NCBI RefSeq assembly: GCF_037081835.1
Contig: NZ_CP146516.1
Coordinates: 2,173,577 to 2,237,576, forward strand
Reading direction: 5' to 3'
DNA length: 64,000 nucleotides
Source: Spirobacillus cienkowskii
GTDB lineage: Bacteria > Bdellovibrionota_B > Oligoflexia > Silvanigrellales > Silvanigrellaceae
Below are positions 1 through 8,244 of the stretch, piece after piece. Below the pieces are notes generated by a model. The model saw only the letters and a list, made by a program, of their open reading frames with translations. It did no database searches and had not been told where the DNA came from. A program made the translations under genes and the position numbers. Within the stretch, counting starts at the first letter, position 1. Each line of letters opens with the position of its first letter.

Positions 1-814
1 TTAAAATTTCATTTAAAAAGATTGCACACAAAACAGAAGAAAAGAAAGGCTCTAAACAGGCTATCATTGTTGCTTTAGTTGGGCCAATAAGTTTTATTGA
101 AGACAAATATAACCAAAAAGGCAATAGCGTACATAAAAATATCACTAAAACAACGGCAACAATAATTGTATAATCTGGATAAGTTGCAATTTTTTCTAAT
201 ACTATAAGAGGATTTTTAAGTGATATCCAAAACAGTCCTGCAGACCACATCCCAAAAGCTAAAATTTTTAACGGAGAGTGATATGCCAGTAAAGGTTTAC
301 TAATTAAAGCATACGCTGCTAAAAAAATTGCCGATAAAACTGCAAACATCATTCCAGATTGATTAATTGAGGTACTTGCCAAATCCGATCCTAACGAAAC
401 AACGAAACCTAATGAAATCAAAAAGAAAGATATCAACATTTTTTTAGAAAATTTTTCCCAGCCAATAATTAAAGAAACTATTCCAATAAAAACAGGCGCG
501 AGATATTCAATTAATACAGCTATTCCTGCAGGTATACTTTGCACACTTAAAAAATAAAAATACACATTTAATGCTTGTCCAAATATACCTGCTAAAAATA
601 ACAAACCAACATGAGATTTAGAAACAATAAAACTTTTTCTATCTTTAATTAAAAAGAAAGCAAATAAAACAAATCCTACCCCATAAATTCTTAATTGAGA
701 TAGCTCTGCCGCTGAAAATCCCTCTAATTTCATTTGTTTTGCAAAAACTGACAACACACCCCATAGAAATGCAGCAATCACTGTATAAAATGCACCAAGG
801 GAAATTATTTTCAT
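1..814 (-). CDS. EamA/DMT-family transporter (3' end outside window)
   Basis: The frame opens at an ATG at 814 and runs off the left edge with no stop, giving about 271 residues. It is almost entirely hydrophobic segments separated by short basic loops, about nine visible helices, with internal similarity between the two halves. Helix-end motifs such as IPAGIAVLIEYLAPVF and GPTKATIIACLEPFFSSVL are typical of the two EamA repeats. Known family role: inner-membrane export of metabolites or amino acids. The substrate cannot be told from sequence. Upstream is an AT-rich spacer, so it is probably transcribed alone. Only the C-terminal residues are missing. Confidence 0.85.
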   Translation of the reverse strand, partial: MKIISLGAFYTVIAAFLWGVLSVFAKQMKLEGFSAAELSQLRIYGVGFVLFAFFLIKDRKSFIVSKSHVGLLFLAGIFGQALNVYFYFLSVQSIPAGIAVLIEYLAPVFIGIVSLIIGWEKFSKKMLISFFLISLGFVVSLGSDLASTSINQSGMMFAVLSAIFLAAYALISKPLLAYHSPLKILAFGMWSAGLFWISLKNPLIVLEKIATYPDYTIIVAVVLVIFLCTLLPFWLYLSSIKLIGPTKATMIACLEPFFSSVLCAIFLNEIL

Positions 815-1188
815 AAATTCAACCTTTATAAATTTAATAAATTAACAAAATCAGATTATTTAAAATTAATCTCTCAAAAAAAGATTAATTCAAAAAATAT
901 AACTTGTTCAGCCTTTGAGAATAAAACTAAAGTAGAAAAGATTTCATAAATTTAAAAACCTCTTTGAATTATTAATTTTTAAAATACTTAACAAAAATTG
1001 TCAATTAAATAAATTATTTTTTTATAATGCTTAACAACGAAAGATAAATTAAAAAAATACTTTTGTAATTGGTAATCTAATTCTTAAATTTAAAAAATAT
1101 TTTTAATAAGAAAAATCTTTTTTTTTATGAAAATAAATTTTTATATTTATACAATTTAGAATTTTTTTTAAATTTATGTATAAATTCA
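815..1188. other. AT-rich intergenic spacer
   Basis: About 370 bases between the EamA transporter and the alpha/beta hydrolase, extremely AT-rich with runs of A and T. No open frame, tRNA or convincing terminator was seen. It should contain the promoter of the transporter on the minus strand, but TATA-like strings are too common here to choose one. An imperfect hairpin pairs 1178-1186 with 1205-1213 across the 3' end of the hydrolase gene. It has no T tract in either direction, so it is not called a terminator. Confidence 0.6.
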
Positions 1189-1998
1189 TTAAATATTTTT
1201 AATAAATTTATACAGTATTGCTTTAAAATTATCGGGATCTTCTTCTGCTACAAAATGCCCAACATCATCAAGAACAATAAGTTTTGCATTTGGAATTTCT
1301 AACTTCCATCTCTCAAAATTTTTGATAGATAACAATTTATCCTGCGCTCCCCAAATAATTAATGTTGGAATATTATTTAATAACGATAATTTTTTATAGT
1401 TTTGCCATACAGGATTGTTAAAATCAAACAATGCTTTGAGAAAAGCAATAGGACCTTCACGAGACTTGCTGTTTGGAAAAGCCCCCATGTAAAACTGATG
1501 GCGATCTTTGGACAATTGCTTCTTTTTTCCCCAAGCTAATTTCAAAAGTACGCGAGGTGAAAAATTAAAGTAACGATATAAGGCAGGCATAATACCAGAT
1601 CTAACTAACCATTCTTGCTTTTTAAGCTGCTGTTCTGTTTCTATTAACGGCCACAACCAAGAATTTAAAATTGTTATTGATTGAGGTCTCAGCGTTGTTG
1701 TCAAAATTGCTGATAACGCAATAACAGCACCAAAATCATGGCAAACTAAATGAAATGACGATAAATTAAGTTCTTTTAAAAACTCTAAAAAACGCTCCTG
1801 ATGCGCTTTTAATGAATAATCCCCATCAATTGGTTTTGCAGATTTTCCAAACCCCAAATGATCAAACGCTATACATCGGTAACTTTGTGACAAACTATCA
1901 ATCACATTTTCATATTCCGCAGAAGATGTAGGAGTACCATGAACAAAAATGATTATTTCGCCATTTCCCTTATCAATTCTTGCCAATTTCTGGTTCAT
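1189..1998 (-). CDS. alpha/beta hydrolase with Asp nucleophile (haloalkane dehalogenase/epoxide hydrolase-like)
   Basis: Soluble hydrolase of 269 residues. The oxyanion motif HGTPTSS lies at residues 20-26. The nucleophile elbow is CHDFGA with Asp88 where lipases carry Ser. The acid is likely Asp220 (WGAQD) and the base His248 (DVGHF). Asp nucleophiles are known from haloalkane and fluoroacetate dehalogenases and soluble epoxide hydrolases. The usual halide-binding residues of LinB-type dehalogenases, Asn after HG and Trp after the nucleophile, are Thr and Phe here, so dehalogenase activity is doubtful. The start is the ATG at 1998, four bases after GGAGG; the TTG one codon upstream sits too close to that site. 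Monocistronic. Substrate unknown. Confidence 0.85.
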   Translation of the reverse strand: MNQKLARIDKGNGEIIIFVHGTPTSSAEYENVIDSLSQSYRCIAFDHLGFGKSAKPIDGDYSLKAHQERFLEFLKELNLSSFHLVCHDFGAVIALSAILTTTLRPQSITILNSWLWPLIETEQQLKKQEWLVRSGIMPALYRYFNFSPRVLLKLAWGKKKQLSKDRHQFYMGAFPNSKSREGPIAFLKALFDFNNPVWQNYKKLSLLNNIPTLIIWGAQDKLLSIKNFERWKLEIPNAKLIVLDDVGHFVAEEDPDNFKAILYKFIKNI

Positions 1999-2105
1999 CA
2001 AACCTCCAAGTGGATGTAAAACATGTTCATATCTTTAACCAAGATGAGGAAAGAGAGCTAAAAAATTCTTCAAATACGCCTTAAAAAATTTCTACCTATG
2101 GTTAT

Positions 2106-2125
2106 AGAATAAATTTATTTATTCT
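2106..2125. terminator. AT-only hairpin, possible weak terminator
   Basis: A near-perfect AT-rich palindrome (AGAATAAA / TTTATTCT) between the hydrolase start and the candidate 6S RNA. It could end minus-strand transcripts coming from the RNA gene. Without GC pairs or a clear T tract it would be weak. Confidence 0.25.
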
Positions 2126-2199
2126 CAAGTAGTTAACGTTTGATCGCGCGGAGCAAATTTAATAGAAGGCGTATAAACTATTGAGGTAGGTTGAGTAGG

Positions 2200-2345
2200 T
2201 AGAAACACAGCGTTGCTACTGTGTAACCCCATTAGAACCCGTATGTGCCCAATTAAGGCTTACGAACTCCTTTATTTGAAACGCTTGGTGTTGTGGTCTT
2301 TTAAGCTCACTTACATCTGCAAACTTTAGAAGTCTGTGTTTTTTT
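2200..2345 (-). ncRNA. ssrS: candidate 6S RNA
   Basis: A gene-free stretch read on the minus strand resembles 6S RNA. The ends pair (AAACACAG at 2341-2334 with CTGTGTTT at 2210-2203), followed by GTTTGC/GCAAC and TGTAA/TTACA pairing. Motifs similar to E. coli 6S occur in the same order: TGAGC, ACCACAA, AAGCCTTAA, GGGTTC and GGGGTTACA. 6S RNA binds the sigma70 holoenzyme and lowers transcription in stationary phase. A TATGAT -10-like box lies at 2358-2353, seven bases before the likely 5' end. The assignment rests on motif memory, not on a covariance search. The plus strand also folds and ends in a T tract, so strand and identity remain open. At about 140 nt it is shorter than most 6S RNAs. 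Confidence 0.5.
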
Positions 2346-2357
2346 GATGCAAATCAT

Positions 2358-2392
2358 AAAAAAACACTGAGTAATATTTCTCAGTGTTTTTT
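2358..2392. terminator. bidirectional rho-independent terminator after rplQ
   Basis: The stem ACACTGAG (2364-2371) pairs with CTCAGTGT (2380-2387), has an 8-base loop, and is flanked by A and T runs on both sides. It therefore works as an intrinsic terminator on either strand. It ends the long ribosomal protein transcript just after rplQ and borders the candidate 6S RNA. Confidence 0.85.
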
Positions 2393-2430
2393 TAGATATT
2401 ATATATAGTTTAGGCAGAGGCAAACAAATA

Positions 2431-2829
2431 CTAGTTAGCAGCAACTTGAGTTGCGTTCACAGCTTTTAATGCTGTTGGTTCAACAAACTCAATAATTGCA
2501 CGACGAGCATGATCTCCTGGACGAAAACCTAATCTTAAAATGCGTGTATAACCACCATTTCTTTGTGCATTTGCAGGTGCAACTCTTGAAAAGAGGTCTC
2601 CTACAGATTTTTTAGTGTAGAGTGTCGAAGCAGCATTTCTACGGTTATTAACACTGTCAACACGTGCCAAAGCAACCAATGGCTCAACAATTTTTCTTAA
2701 TTCTTTTGCACGTTCAACTGTCGTTACAACAGTGCCATGCTCAATCAACTGAGTAGCCAAGCCGCGCAACAGTGCTTTACGACCAGCTGAATCTCTGTTT
2801 AATTTTCTATGTGCCAAACGATGTCTCAT
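2431..2829 (-). CDS. rplQ: 50S ribosomal protein bL17
   Basis: Ribosomal protein of 132 residues. The opening MRHRLAHRKLNR and the following LLRGLATQLI segment are diagnostic of bL17, which packs near the peptide exit tunnel of the large subunit. The family length is about 120-130, so it is complete with a short C-terminal tail. It is the last gene of the supercluster, 21 bases after rpoA, and is followed by an intrinsic terminator, as is usual for the alpha operon. Confidence 0.97.
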   Translation of the reverse strand: MRHRLAHRKLNRDSAGRKALLRGLATQLIEHGTVVTTVERAKELRKIVEPLVALARVDSVNNRRNAASTLYTKKSVGDLFSRVAPANAQRNGGYTRILRLGFRPGDHARRAIIEFVEPTALKAVNATQVAAN

Positions 2830-2850
2830 GTTCTTGCATCCTTAATCAGA

Positions 2851-3840
2851 CTAAATTCGATCCCTTAGTTTAGTAGGGTCAAAACCCTCAATCTTCATGC
2901 CGAGATGGAGTCCCATTTCAGCAAGGAGATCTTTAATTTCATTTAAAGTTTTGCGGCCAAAATTTTTGGTTTTTAGCATTTCAGCTTCTGTTCTGATAAC
3001 AAGCTCGCCAATGTAACGAATACCAGCATTTTCAAGACAATTCGCAGCTCTTACAGAAAGCTCTAGCTCATCGACCGATTTATAGAGGTTTTCGTTTAAA
3101 CGTGCATCAACTTGAATAGAATCAATAACTTGAACTTCATCATCGGCTTCTTGAAAATTAATAAACACAGAGAGCTGATCTTTTAAAATTTTTGCTGCAT
3201 ACGCCAAAGCATCTTCCGAAGTCACAGCACCATTTGTACTGATTTCAAGAACCAACTTATTAAAGTCGGAACGTTGACCAATACGGGTATCTGATACACT
3301 AAAGCTCACACGCTTAACAGGTGAAAAAACAGCATCAATTGGAATCACACCCAAAGGCAAACCATCTTTAACAGCATCGCTTGTTAAGTATCCTTTACCG
3401 GTTCTCACTGTAATTTCTGCTTTAAATTTTCCGCCTGCTCCCACTGTGCAAATCACATGATCAGGATTTAAAATTCTTAGCGACCCGTCAGAGATAACAT
3501 CTGCACCTCTAACTACTTTAGGACCTACAACATCGATAGTGGCTGTTTTTTCGCCTTCTGTATCGAGCCATACATCCAAAGCTTTTAAATTCAACACAAC
3601 TTCTGTTACATCTTCTGAAACGTCAGGAACTGTCGAAAACTCATGTTCTACTCCCTCAATGCGCAAACCTACAACAGCAGCGCCTTGAAGAGAAGAAAGC
3701 AAAACACGACGCAATGCGTTACCTAACGTAGTTCCAAAACCACGTTCCAGAGGCTTAGCTATAAATCTCCCAAAAGCAGGAGAGATATCTTCTTTTTCAA
3801 TAAACTGCGGCTTTAACAGCGCCTTCCAGTTGCTCTGCAT
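2851..3840 (-). CDS. rpoA: DNA-directed RNA polymerase subunit alpha
   Basis: Alpha subunit of 329 residues. The N-terminal dimerisation domain includes the [20 protein letters not shown] segment. The C-terminal domain carries helix-hairpin-helix sequence ([19 protein letters not shown]) that contacts UP elements and activators. Family length is about 330. A longer reading could begin at TTG 3855, but the ATG at 3840 follows a good GGAG site (3847-3852 region) and gives the normal N-terminus. rplQ follows closely. Unlike the usual alpha operon, rpsD does not precede it, and a 417-base gene-free gap separates it from rpsK. Confidence 0.97.
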   Translation of the reverse strand: MQSNWKALLKPQFIEKEDISPAFGRFIAKPLERGFGTTLGNALRRVLLSSLQGAAVVGLRIEGVEHEFSTVPDVSEDVTEVVLNLKALDVWLDTEGEKTATIDVVGPKVVRGADVISDGSLRILNPDHVICTVGAGGKFKAEITVRTGKGYLTSDAVKDGLPLGVIPIDAVFSPVKRVSFSVSDTRIGQRSDFNKLVLEISTNGAVTSEDALAYAAKILKDQLSVFINFQEADDEVQVIDSIQVDARLNENLYKSVDELELSVRAANCLENAGIRYIGELVIRTEAEMLKTKNFGRKTLNEIKDLLAEMGLHLGMKIEGFDPTKLRDRI

Positions 3841-4257
3841 TATTGACTCCGTCAACTTTTCCGTTTCGTATTTTGCCCCAAAGTGTACCCGTTGAGCTTT
3901 TATGGATTAATAAAGAGCTCTTTATCACTCATTTGTGCATACTTTAATGCCAGTAAATAAAACCCTTACTTATAGAAGGAATATACATTACCAGTAGCCT
4001 TGTAGCACTATTTTTAACATTTACCAAGTAAAAACGATAAAGCATAAAACTAATAACACAACTAAACTATTGTGTTAAAAGTTTGACTGCCTTACCATTC
4101 CATACTTAGAAAGACCCGCCATAACGTATCTAAGGATTTTATACCTCAGTAGTTAATGAAAGTTCTATATTAAATCCACTCAAGAATTCAAGCTGCAGAT
4201 ATTAAAAGAATTAATACTACAACACAAATCTCAATTGATAAGAGTGACCAAACTTAA
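3841..4257. other. gene-free gap where rpsD is normally found
   Basis: About 417 bases between rpsK and rpoA without a plausible gene on either strand. It contains a 16-base perfect palindrome (ATAAAGAGCTCTTTAT, 3910-3925) and a hairpin pairing AACACA (4055-4060) with TGTGTT (4071-4076). No S4-like peptide was seen in the minus-strand frames, so it is not an obvious rpsD relic. The gap probably carries a separate promoter for rpoA-rplQ, for example TTGGTA-17-TACAAG-like sequence on the minus strand, which is weak evidence. Confidence 0.55.
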
Positions 4258-4644
4258 TTAAACTCTACGACGTTTTGGAGGCCTGCACCCATTATGAGGA
4301 ACAGGAGTCGCATCCTTAATAAGAGTTACTTTAATGCCTGTAGCAGAAATTGCGCGTACTGCTGATTCACGCCCGGAACCAGGACCAGTTACAATTACTG
4401 AACAGCTTTTCATTCCACAATCAATTGCCTTGCGAGCAGCATCTTCTGCAGCAACCTGTGCCGCAAATGGAGTACTACGACGAGAACCTTTAAAGCCCTT
4501 ACTACCAGCACTTGACCATGTCACCACATCACCATTAGCATCTGCAAAAGTAACAATAGTATTGTTAAAACTTGCAGAAATAGTTGCTATTCCTGTTGGA
4601 ACATTACGCTTAATGCGCTTTTTCTTTGATACAACCTTATTCAT
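4258..4644 (-). CDS. rpsK: 30S ribosomal protein uS11
   Basis: Small-subunit protein of 128 residues with the family core [28 protein letters not shown] and the C-terminus [13 protein letters not shown], which is nearly invariant. uS11 lies on the 30S platform near the E site. The longer reading starts at TTG 4650; the ATG at 4644 gives the usual length and both share the same GAGG site, so the exact start is uncertain by two codons. It follows rpsM by about 26 bases. Confidence 0.97.
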   Translation of the reverse strand: MNKVVSKKKRIKRNVPTGIATISASFNNTIVTFADANGDVVTWSSAGSKGFKGSRRSTPFAAQVAAEDAARKAIDCGMKSCSVIVTGPGSGRESAVRAISATGIKVTLIKDATPVPHNGCRPPKRRRV

Positions 4645-4670
4645 TACCAAATTTCCTCACACCTTAGAAG

Positions 4671-5039
4671 TTACTTCTTCTTATTTGCAACAGTCTTTTT
4701 AGGACCCTTGCGTGTACGCGCATTTGTTTTAGTTCTTTGACCACGTACAGGAAGACCTCTACGATGACGAAGACCACGGTAGCAACCCAAATCCATCAAG
4801 CGTTTGATGTTGGACTGAACAAGACGACGCAAATCACCTTCTACAGTGTGGTTGGAATCAATAAGCTTTCTTATGGCATTAATTTGATCGTCATTGAGAT
4901 CTTGAGCACGTGTGTCTCTGTTTATAGACAACTGATCAAGTATCTTTTGAGAGGATTTACGACCAAGACCATGTATGTACGTAAGCGAAACTTCGATACG
5001 CTTGTTACGCGGAATGTCAACGCCCGCAATTCTTGCCAC
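4671..5039 (-). CDS. rpsM: 30S ribosomal protein uS13
   Basis: Small-subunit head protein of 122 residues starting [14 protein letters not shown], with YIHGLG, the [18 protein letters not shown] signature and a basic tail that reaches the P-site tRNA. The start is a GTG directly behind a strong GGAGG, eight bases upstream. Length is normal. It lies between rpmJ and rpsK in canonical order. Confidence 0.97.
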   Translation of the reverse strand: MARIAGVDIPRNKRIEVSLTYIHGLGRKSSQKILDQLSINRDTRAQDLNDDQINAIRKLIDSNHTVEGDLRRLVQSNIKRLMDLGCYRGLRHRRGLPVRGQRTKTNARTRKGPKKTVANKKK

Positions 5040-5063
5040 AACTAACCTCCGATATTCTTTCTA

Positions 5064-5177
5064 TTAACCTTGACGCTGCTTGTGTTTTTTATTTTCACAA
5101 ATAACCCTAACTACTCCAACGCGACGAATAACTTTGCATTTATCACAAATTGGCTTTACACTAGCTCTAACTTTCAT
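5064..5177 (-). CDS. rpmJ: 50S ribosomal protein bL36
   Basis: A 37-residue protein beginning [19 protein letters not shown] and ending KKHKQRQG, the typical bL36 sequence. The C-x2-C pair, a later Cys and a His form the zinc ribbon, so this is the zinc-binding (C+) form. Start ATG is at 5177 with an AGGAG site upstream. It lies between infA and rpsM, the usual position. Confidence 0.95.
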   Translation of the reverse strand: MKVRASVKPICDKCKVIRRVGVVRVICENKKHKQRQG

Positions 5178-5214
5178 TAGCACAAACTCCTCAGGAAAAA
5201 CTCAAAAAACTTTA

Positions 5215-5526
5215 CTATTTAGATCTAAAAACAATTTTAGCTCTAAACCTACCATCTTTAGTCTTATCATTTGGATTTAACTCAACTTTTACCCTATCGC
5301 TAGGTAAAATATTGATGCAATTCATTTTCATTCTACCCGAAACGTGAGCAAGAACTTTGAGACTATTATCGAGTTCCACTATAAACAAGTTGTTAGGAAG
5401 CTTTTCTGCAACTATCCCCTCTAACTCAACTTTTTTAGGTCTACCGTCGTCTTCTAACTCAACGTTTTTGCCTTTATCGTCTTCGTCAAATTTTGCTTTT
5501 TTTGGTTTATTTTCGTAATCAACCAT
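5215..5526 (-). CDS. infA: translation initiation factor IF-1 with N-terminal extension
   Basis: IF-1 binds the 30S A site during initiation. The OB-fold core spans about residues 30-103: [45 protein letters not shown] and the terminal IVFRSK match bacterial IF-1. At 103 residues it is about 30 longer than usual. The extra part is a highly charged N-terminal tail of Lys, Asp and Glu, and there is a short insertion (KDGRFRA) before the last strand. The start ATG at 5526 is the only in-frame ATG upstream of the core. It lies between adk and rpmJ, as is common. Confidence 0.93.
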   Translation of the reverse strand: MVDYENKPKKAKFDEDDKGKNVELEDDGRPKKVELEGIVAEKLPNNLFIVELDNSLKVLAHVSGRMKMNCINILPSDRVKVELNPNDKTKDGRFRAKIVFRSK

Positions 5527-5600
5527 TTAAACTCTTACTCCAATGATAACAAAGAGCGTTATTGGGTATCCCAATATGCTGCTTAAATCAAGTTCAATCT

Positions 5601-6262
5601 TTATTTTCTTAACAAAATTGATACAATTTCAGCATAAACAAACTCAGGATGACGCAATCCATCAATAACACAAAGATTATTTTTGTCAGCATAAAAACTC
5701 GCTAAAGGCAAGGTTTCTTTCTGATAAACTGTAAATCTCTTACGTACTGTTTCTGGTTCATCATCTTTACGACGGAACATTGTTCCTTGTTTCCCACAAC
5801 CAGTGCACACAAAATGGCCTATATTGGTTTGCTGTGGAATAGCCTCAATTTTACCACATGACGAACAGGTCCAACGTCTTTCAAACCTTTCAATCAATTT
5901 GTCTAAATCTGCAGACAAAGAAAGAACAAGATCAACTTTGCTAGAAAACTTATTAAGAACAAGATCGAGATCTTTTGCTTGAGAAAGATTTCTAGGAATA
6001 CCATCGAGCAAGATAATGTCGTTATGCTTTGGCTGCATGTTATTCAAAGCATTCTCTAAACATGCAAAAATTGATTGATCATCAACCAAGTGACCTGTTT
6101 CTACAATACCTTTAACCCTCAAGCCTAACTCTGACTCGGAAGCAATTTCTTGACGAATAATCGCACCGGTAGAAATATGCTTTACACCCAACCGTGTACT
6201 TAATAAAGAGCACTGAGTCCCTTTACCAACTCCTGGAGGGCCAAAAAAACGATGATCTTCAT
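5601..6262 (-). CDS. adk: adenylate kinase, frame disrupted at a 7-T tract
   Basis: Adenylate kinase interconverts AMP, ADP and ATP. The LID domain is the zinc type, with CSSC and CTGC pairs, and the GVKHISTG segment and RKDDEPETVRKR are diagnostic. The long clean frame begins only at 6191 and lacks the P-loop. Upstream, GPPGVGKGTQ is encoded in the same frame, but its preceding ATG (6262, MKIIVF) is offset by one base, with the join in a run of seven T (plus-strand A at 6243-6249). One extra T would give a perfect N-terminus and 220 residues. secY ends 13 bases upstream, so it is translated from the same transcript. It may be a sequencing undercall, slippage or a true mutation. Confidence 0.85.
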
Positions 6263-6275
6263 TTATAATCCTGCT

Positions 6276-7592
6276 TCATAACCTTGTATCATGAGCTGTC
6301 GTCTCTCGTGATTGAGATGGAAAAATTAAAAAGTCGTATTTTTGTGTTGCAAGCTGTGAACGAACTTGACGAATAGCTTCTAATGCCACACCAACAACAA
6401 TTAAAAGAGACGTTCCTCCAAATGTCATTTGCTGTGAAAATGTACTACCAATTAATGAAGGAACAATCACAATAATATTCATGTAGAGAGCTCCTGCAAA
6501 AGTAAGACGTGTCACAACCGTATCAAGCGCTTCTGCTGTTTCCGTCCCTGGACGAATACCAGGAATGTACGCATTTTGTCTCTTTAAATTTTCTGCAACA
6601 TCATCAGATTTAAAGACAATTGAAGCGTAAAAAAACGAGAAAAACAAACCAAGCACAACAAACACTACATTATACAACCAGTGGCCAGGCAAAAAATCAG
6701 CCAACCAAACGCTCCCAGCAGCCTTACCAAAACTTAAAAAGGTTGCGGGTACAGCTAAAATTGTGGAAGCAAAAATTGCTGCCATAATACCAGCCATATT
6801 TACCTTTAGTGGAAGATGGGTTGCTTGCGCTGACATCACTTTTTTTCCAACAAGACGCTTAGCATAATGAATAGGAATTTTTCTATAGCTCTGTTCAAAA
6901 AAAGTAACAGCAAAAACAAGAAAGACAGCAAAAGCAATTATACCTAATGCTCCGAGAAGAGCTCCGCTATTTTGCTTAACCATTTCTACAATTGTCATAG
7001 CAGAAGATGGCAGATAAGCAACAATACCAGCAAAAATAAGTAAACTGATTCCGTTTCCAATACCCTTATCTGTAATTTGCTCTCCAAGCCACATTACAAA
7101 ACAACTACCAGCTGCCATTAAAACACAAGACATAATTCTAAATGACATTCCTGGATCGAGAACAATCATTCCACCCGTTGGGCCTCTAGAAGCTTCAAGC
7201 CCTGCTGAAAGCAAGTAGGCCTGAACTAACGCAAGTAATACAGAAAGAGCTCTAGTAATACGCGTAATTTTTTGTCTTCCAACCCCACCTTCCTTTTGCA
7301 TTTGCTCAAGAGAAGGAAGAACAACTGTCATTAGCTGAATAATAATGCTTGCAGAGATGTATGGCATTACAGCAAGACTAAAGATGGAGAAGTGACTCAG
7401 CGCTCCCCCAGAAAACATATTAAATATCTTTAATAATCCAGCGCCTTGCTGACTCGCAAACAAAGCAAGTTCTTTCGCATCTATGCCAGGAACAGGAATA
7501 TGCACTCCAAAGCGAAAAACGAGAAGTGCTAACAATGTAAACAATAAACGCTTTACAAGGACATTTTCTGTCCAGACACTTCCCTGAGGCAT
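6276..7592 (-). CDS. secY: protein translocase subunit SecY
   Basis: Central channel of the Sec translocon, with ten membrane helices over 438 residues. FRFGVHIPVPGID, the plug-region GGALSHFSIF, and the cytoplasmic loop EQSYRKIPIHYAKR are SecY hallmarks. The longer frame starts at TTG 7610, inside rplO. The ATG at 7592 is chosen because it sits ten bases after GAGGAG, which is embedded in the last codons of rplO. It lies between rplO and adk in canonical order. Confidence 0.96.
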   Translation of the reverse strand: MPQGSVWTENVLVKRLLFTLLALLVFRFGVHIPVPGIDAKELALFASQQGAGLLKIFNMFSGGALSHFSIFSLAVMPYISASIIIQLMTVVLPSLEQMQKEGGVGRQKITRITRALSVLLALVQAYLLSAGLEASRGPTGGMIVLDPGMSFRIMSCVLMAAGSCFVMWLGEQITDKGIGNGISLLIFAGIVAYLPSSAMTIVEMVKQNSGALLGALGIIAFAVFLVFAVTFFEQSYRKIPIHYAKRLVGKKVMSAQATHLPLKVNMAGIMAAIFASTILAVPATFLSFGKAAGSVWLADFLPGHWLYNVVFVVLGLFFSFFYASIVFKSDDVAENLKRQNAYIPGIRPGTETAEALDTVVTRLTFAGALYMNIIVIVPSLIGSTFSQQMTFGGTSLLIVVGVALEAIRQVRSQLATQKYDFLIFPSQSRETTAHDTRL

Positions 7593-7599
7593 TGGCGAA

Positions 7600-8019
7600 T
7601 CACTCCTCAATAGTTACGCCTTTTGCGAGCAGTTTTTCTCTTGCTCCCTCAGACATAACAAAATTTTTCACAATTTTTAGATCAGCAGGAACCGCTCCAA
7701 CAGAAAGCAACTTAGCAATGCCTTGTGAAACAAAAACACGACCATCTAAAATACCAGCCTCAATATAAGGAGTTGTATCTTTTAGATTTAAGGACTCAAC
7801 CTTAATTGCGCAAACATTCTTAAAACCGCGTTTAGGAATTCTACGGTAAAGAGGAGTTTGGCCGCCCTCAAACCCTGGACGAATGCTAGAACCAGAACGA
7901 GCTGTTTGGCCCTTACCACCACGACCACCAGTCTTACCAAGACCGCTTCCAGGTCCTCTGCCTAAACGGCGTCTATCTTTTCTTGCGCCCGGATTTGGAC
8001 GAAGTTCTTCTATTTTCAA
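7600..8019 (-). CDS. rplO: 50S ribosomal protein uL15
   Basis: Large-subunit protein of 139 residues with the basic Gly-rich N-terminus (GRGPGSGLGKTGGRGGKGQ) and the GFEGGQTPLYRRIPKRGF signature. The start is TTG with GGAG seven bases upstream and no suitable ATG, a clear example of a TTG start in this genome. It ends just before secY. Confidence 0.96.
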   Translation of the reverse strand: MKIEELRPNPGARKDRRRLGRGPGSGLGKTGGRGGKGQTARSGSSIRPGFEGGQTPLYRRIPKRGFKNVCAIKVESLNLKDTTPYIEAGILDGRVFVSQGIAKLLSVGAVPADLKIVKNFVMSEGAREKLLAKGVTIEE

Positions 8020-8030
8020 GTTAATACTCC

Positions 8031-8228
8031 TTACTCAGCTGGCTCAACTTTGATAAATTGAATTACCTTATTGACCTGACCAAGTATTGGATTCACATTT
8101 GGTAATACACGTGAAGATCCAATTCTAGAAAGACCAAGTGACACTAATGTTTTACGTTGTGACATACTGCGGCCTGCAAAACTGCGGAGCAGGGTCACTT
8201 TAATTTTTGGGGTATTGATACTTTGCAT
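8031..8228 (-). CDS. rpmD: 50S ribosomal protein uL30
   Basis: A 65-residue protein with KIKVTLLRSFAGRS and the LGLSRIGSSRVLPN motif of bacterial uL30. It is found between rpsE and rplO, as in most bacteria. Length is normal for the family at about 60. Confidence 0.94.
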   Translation of the reverse strand: MQSINTPKIKVTLLRSFAGRSMSQRKTLVSLGLSRIGSSRVLPNVNPILGQVNKVIQFIKVEPAE

Positions 8229-8244
8229 TGTTTAAATTCCCCTT

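Noticed and set aside
2200-2345. Plus-strand reading of the candidate 6S region, ending in a T tract
   Set aside because: The T tract is attractive as a terminator, but the 6S-like motifs appear in the right order only on the minus strand. Kept as an alternative.
4334-4702. Open frame of 122 codons on the plus strand
   Set aside because: It is a shadow of rpsK on the opposite strand; the minus-strand protein is unmistakable uS11.
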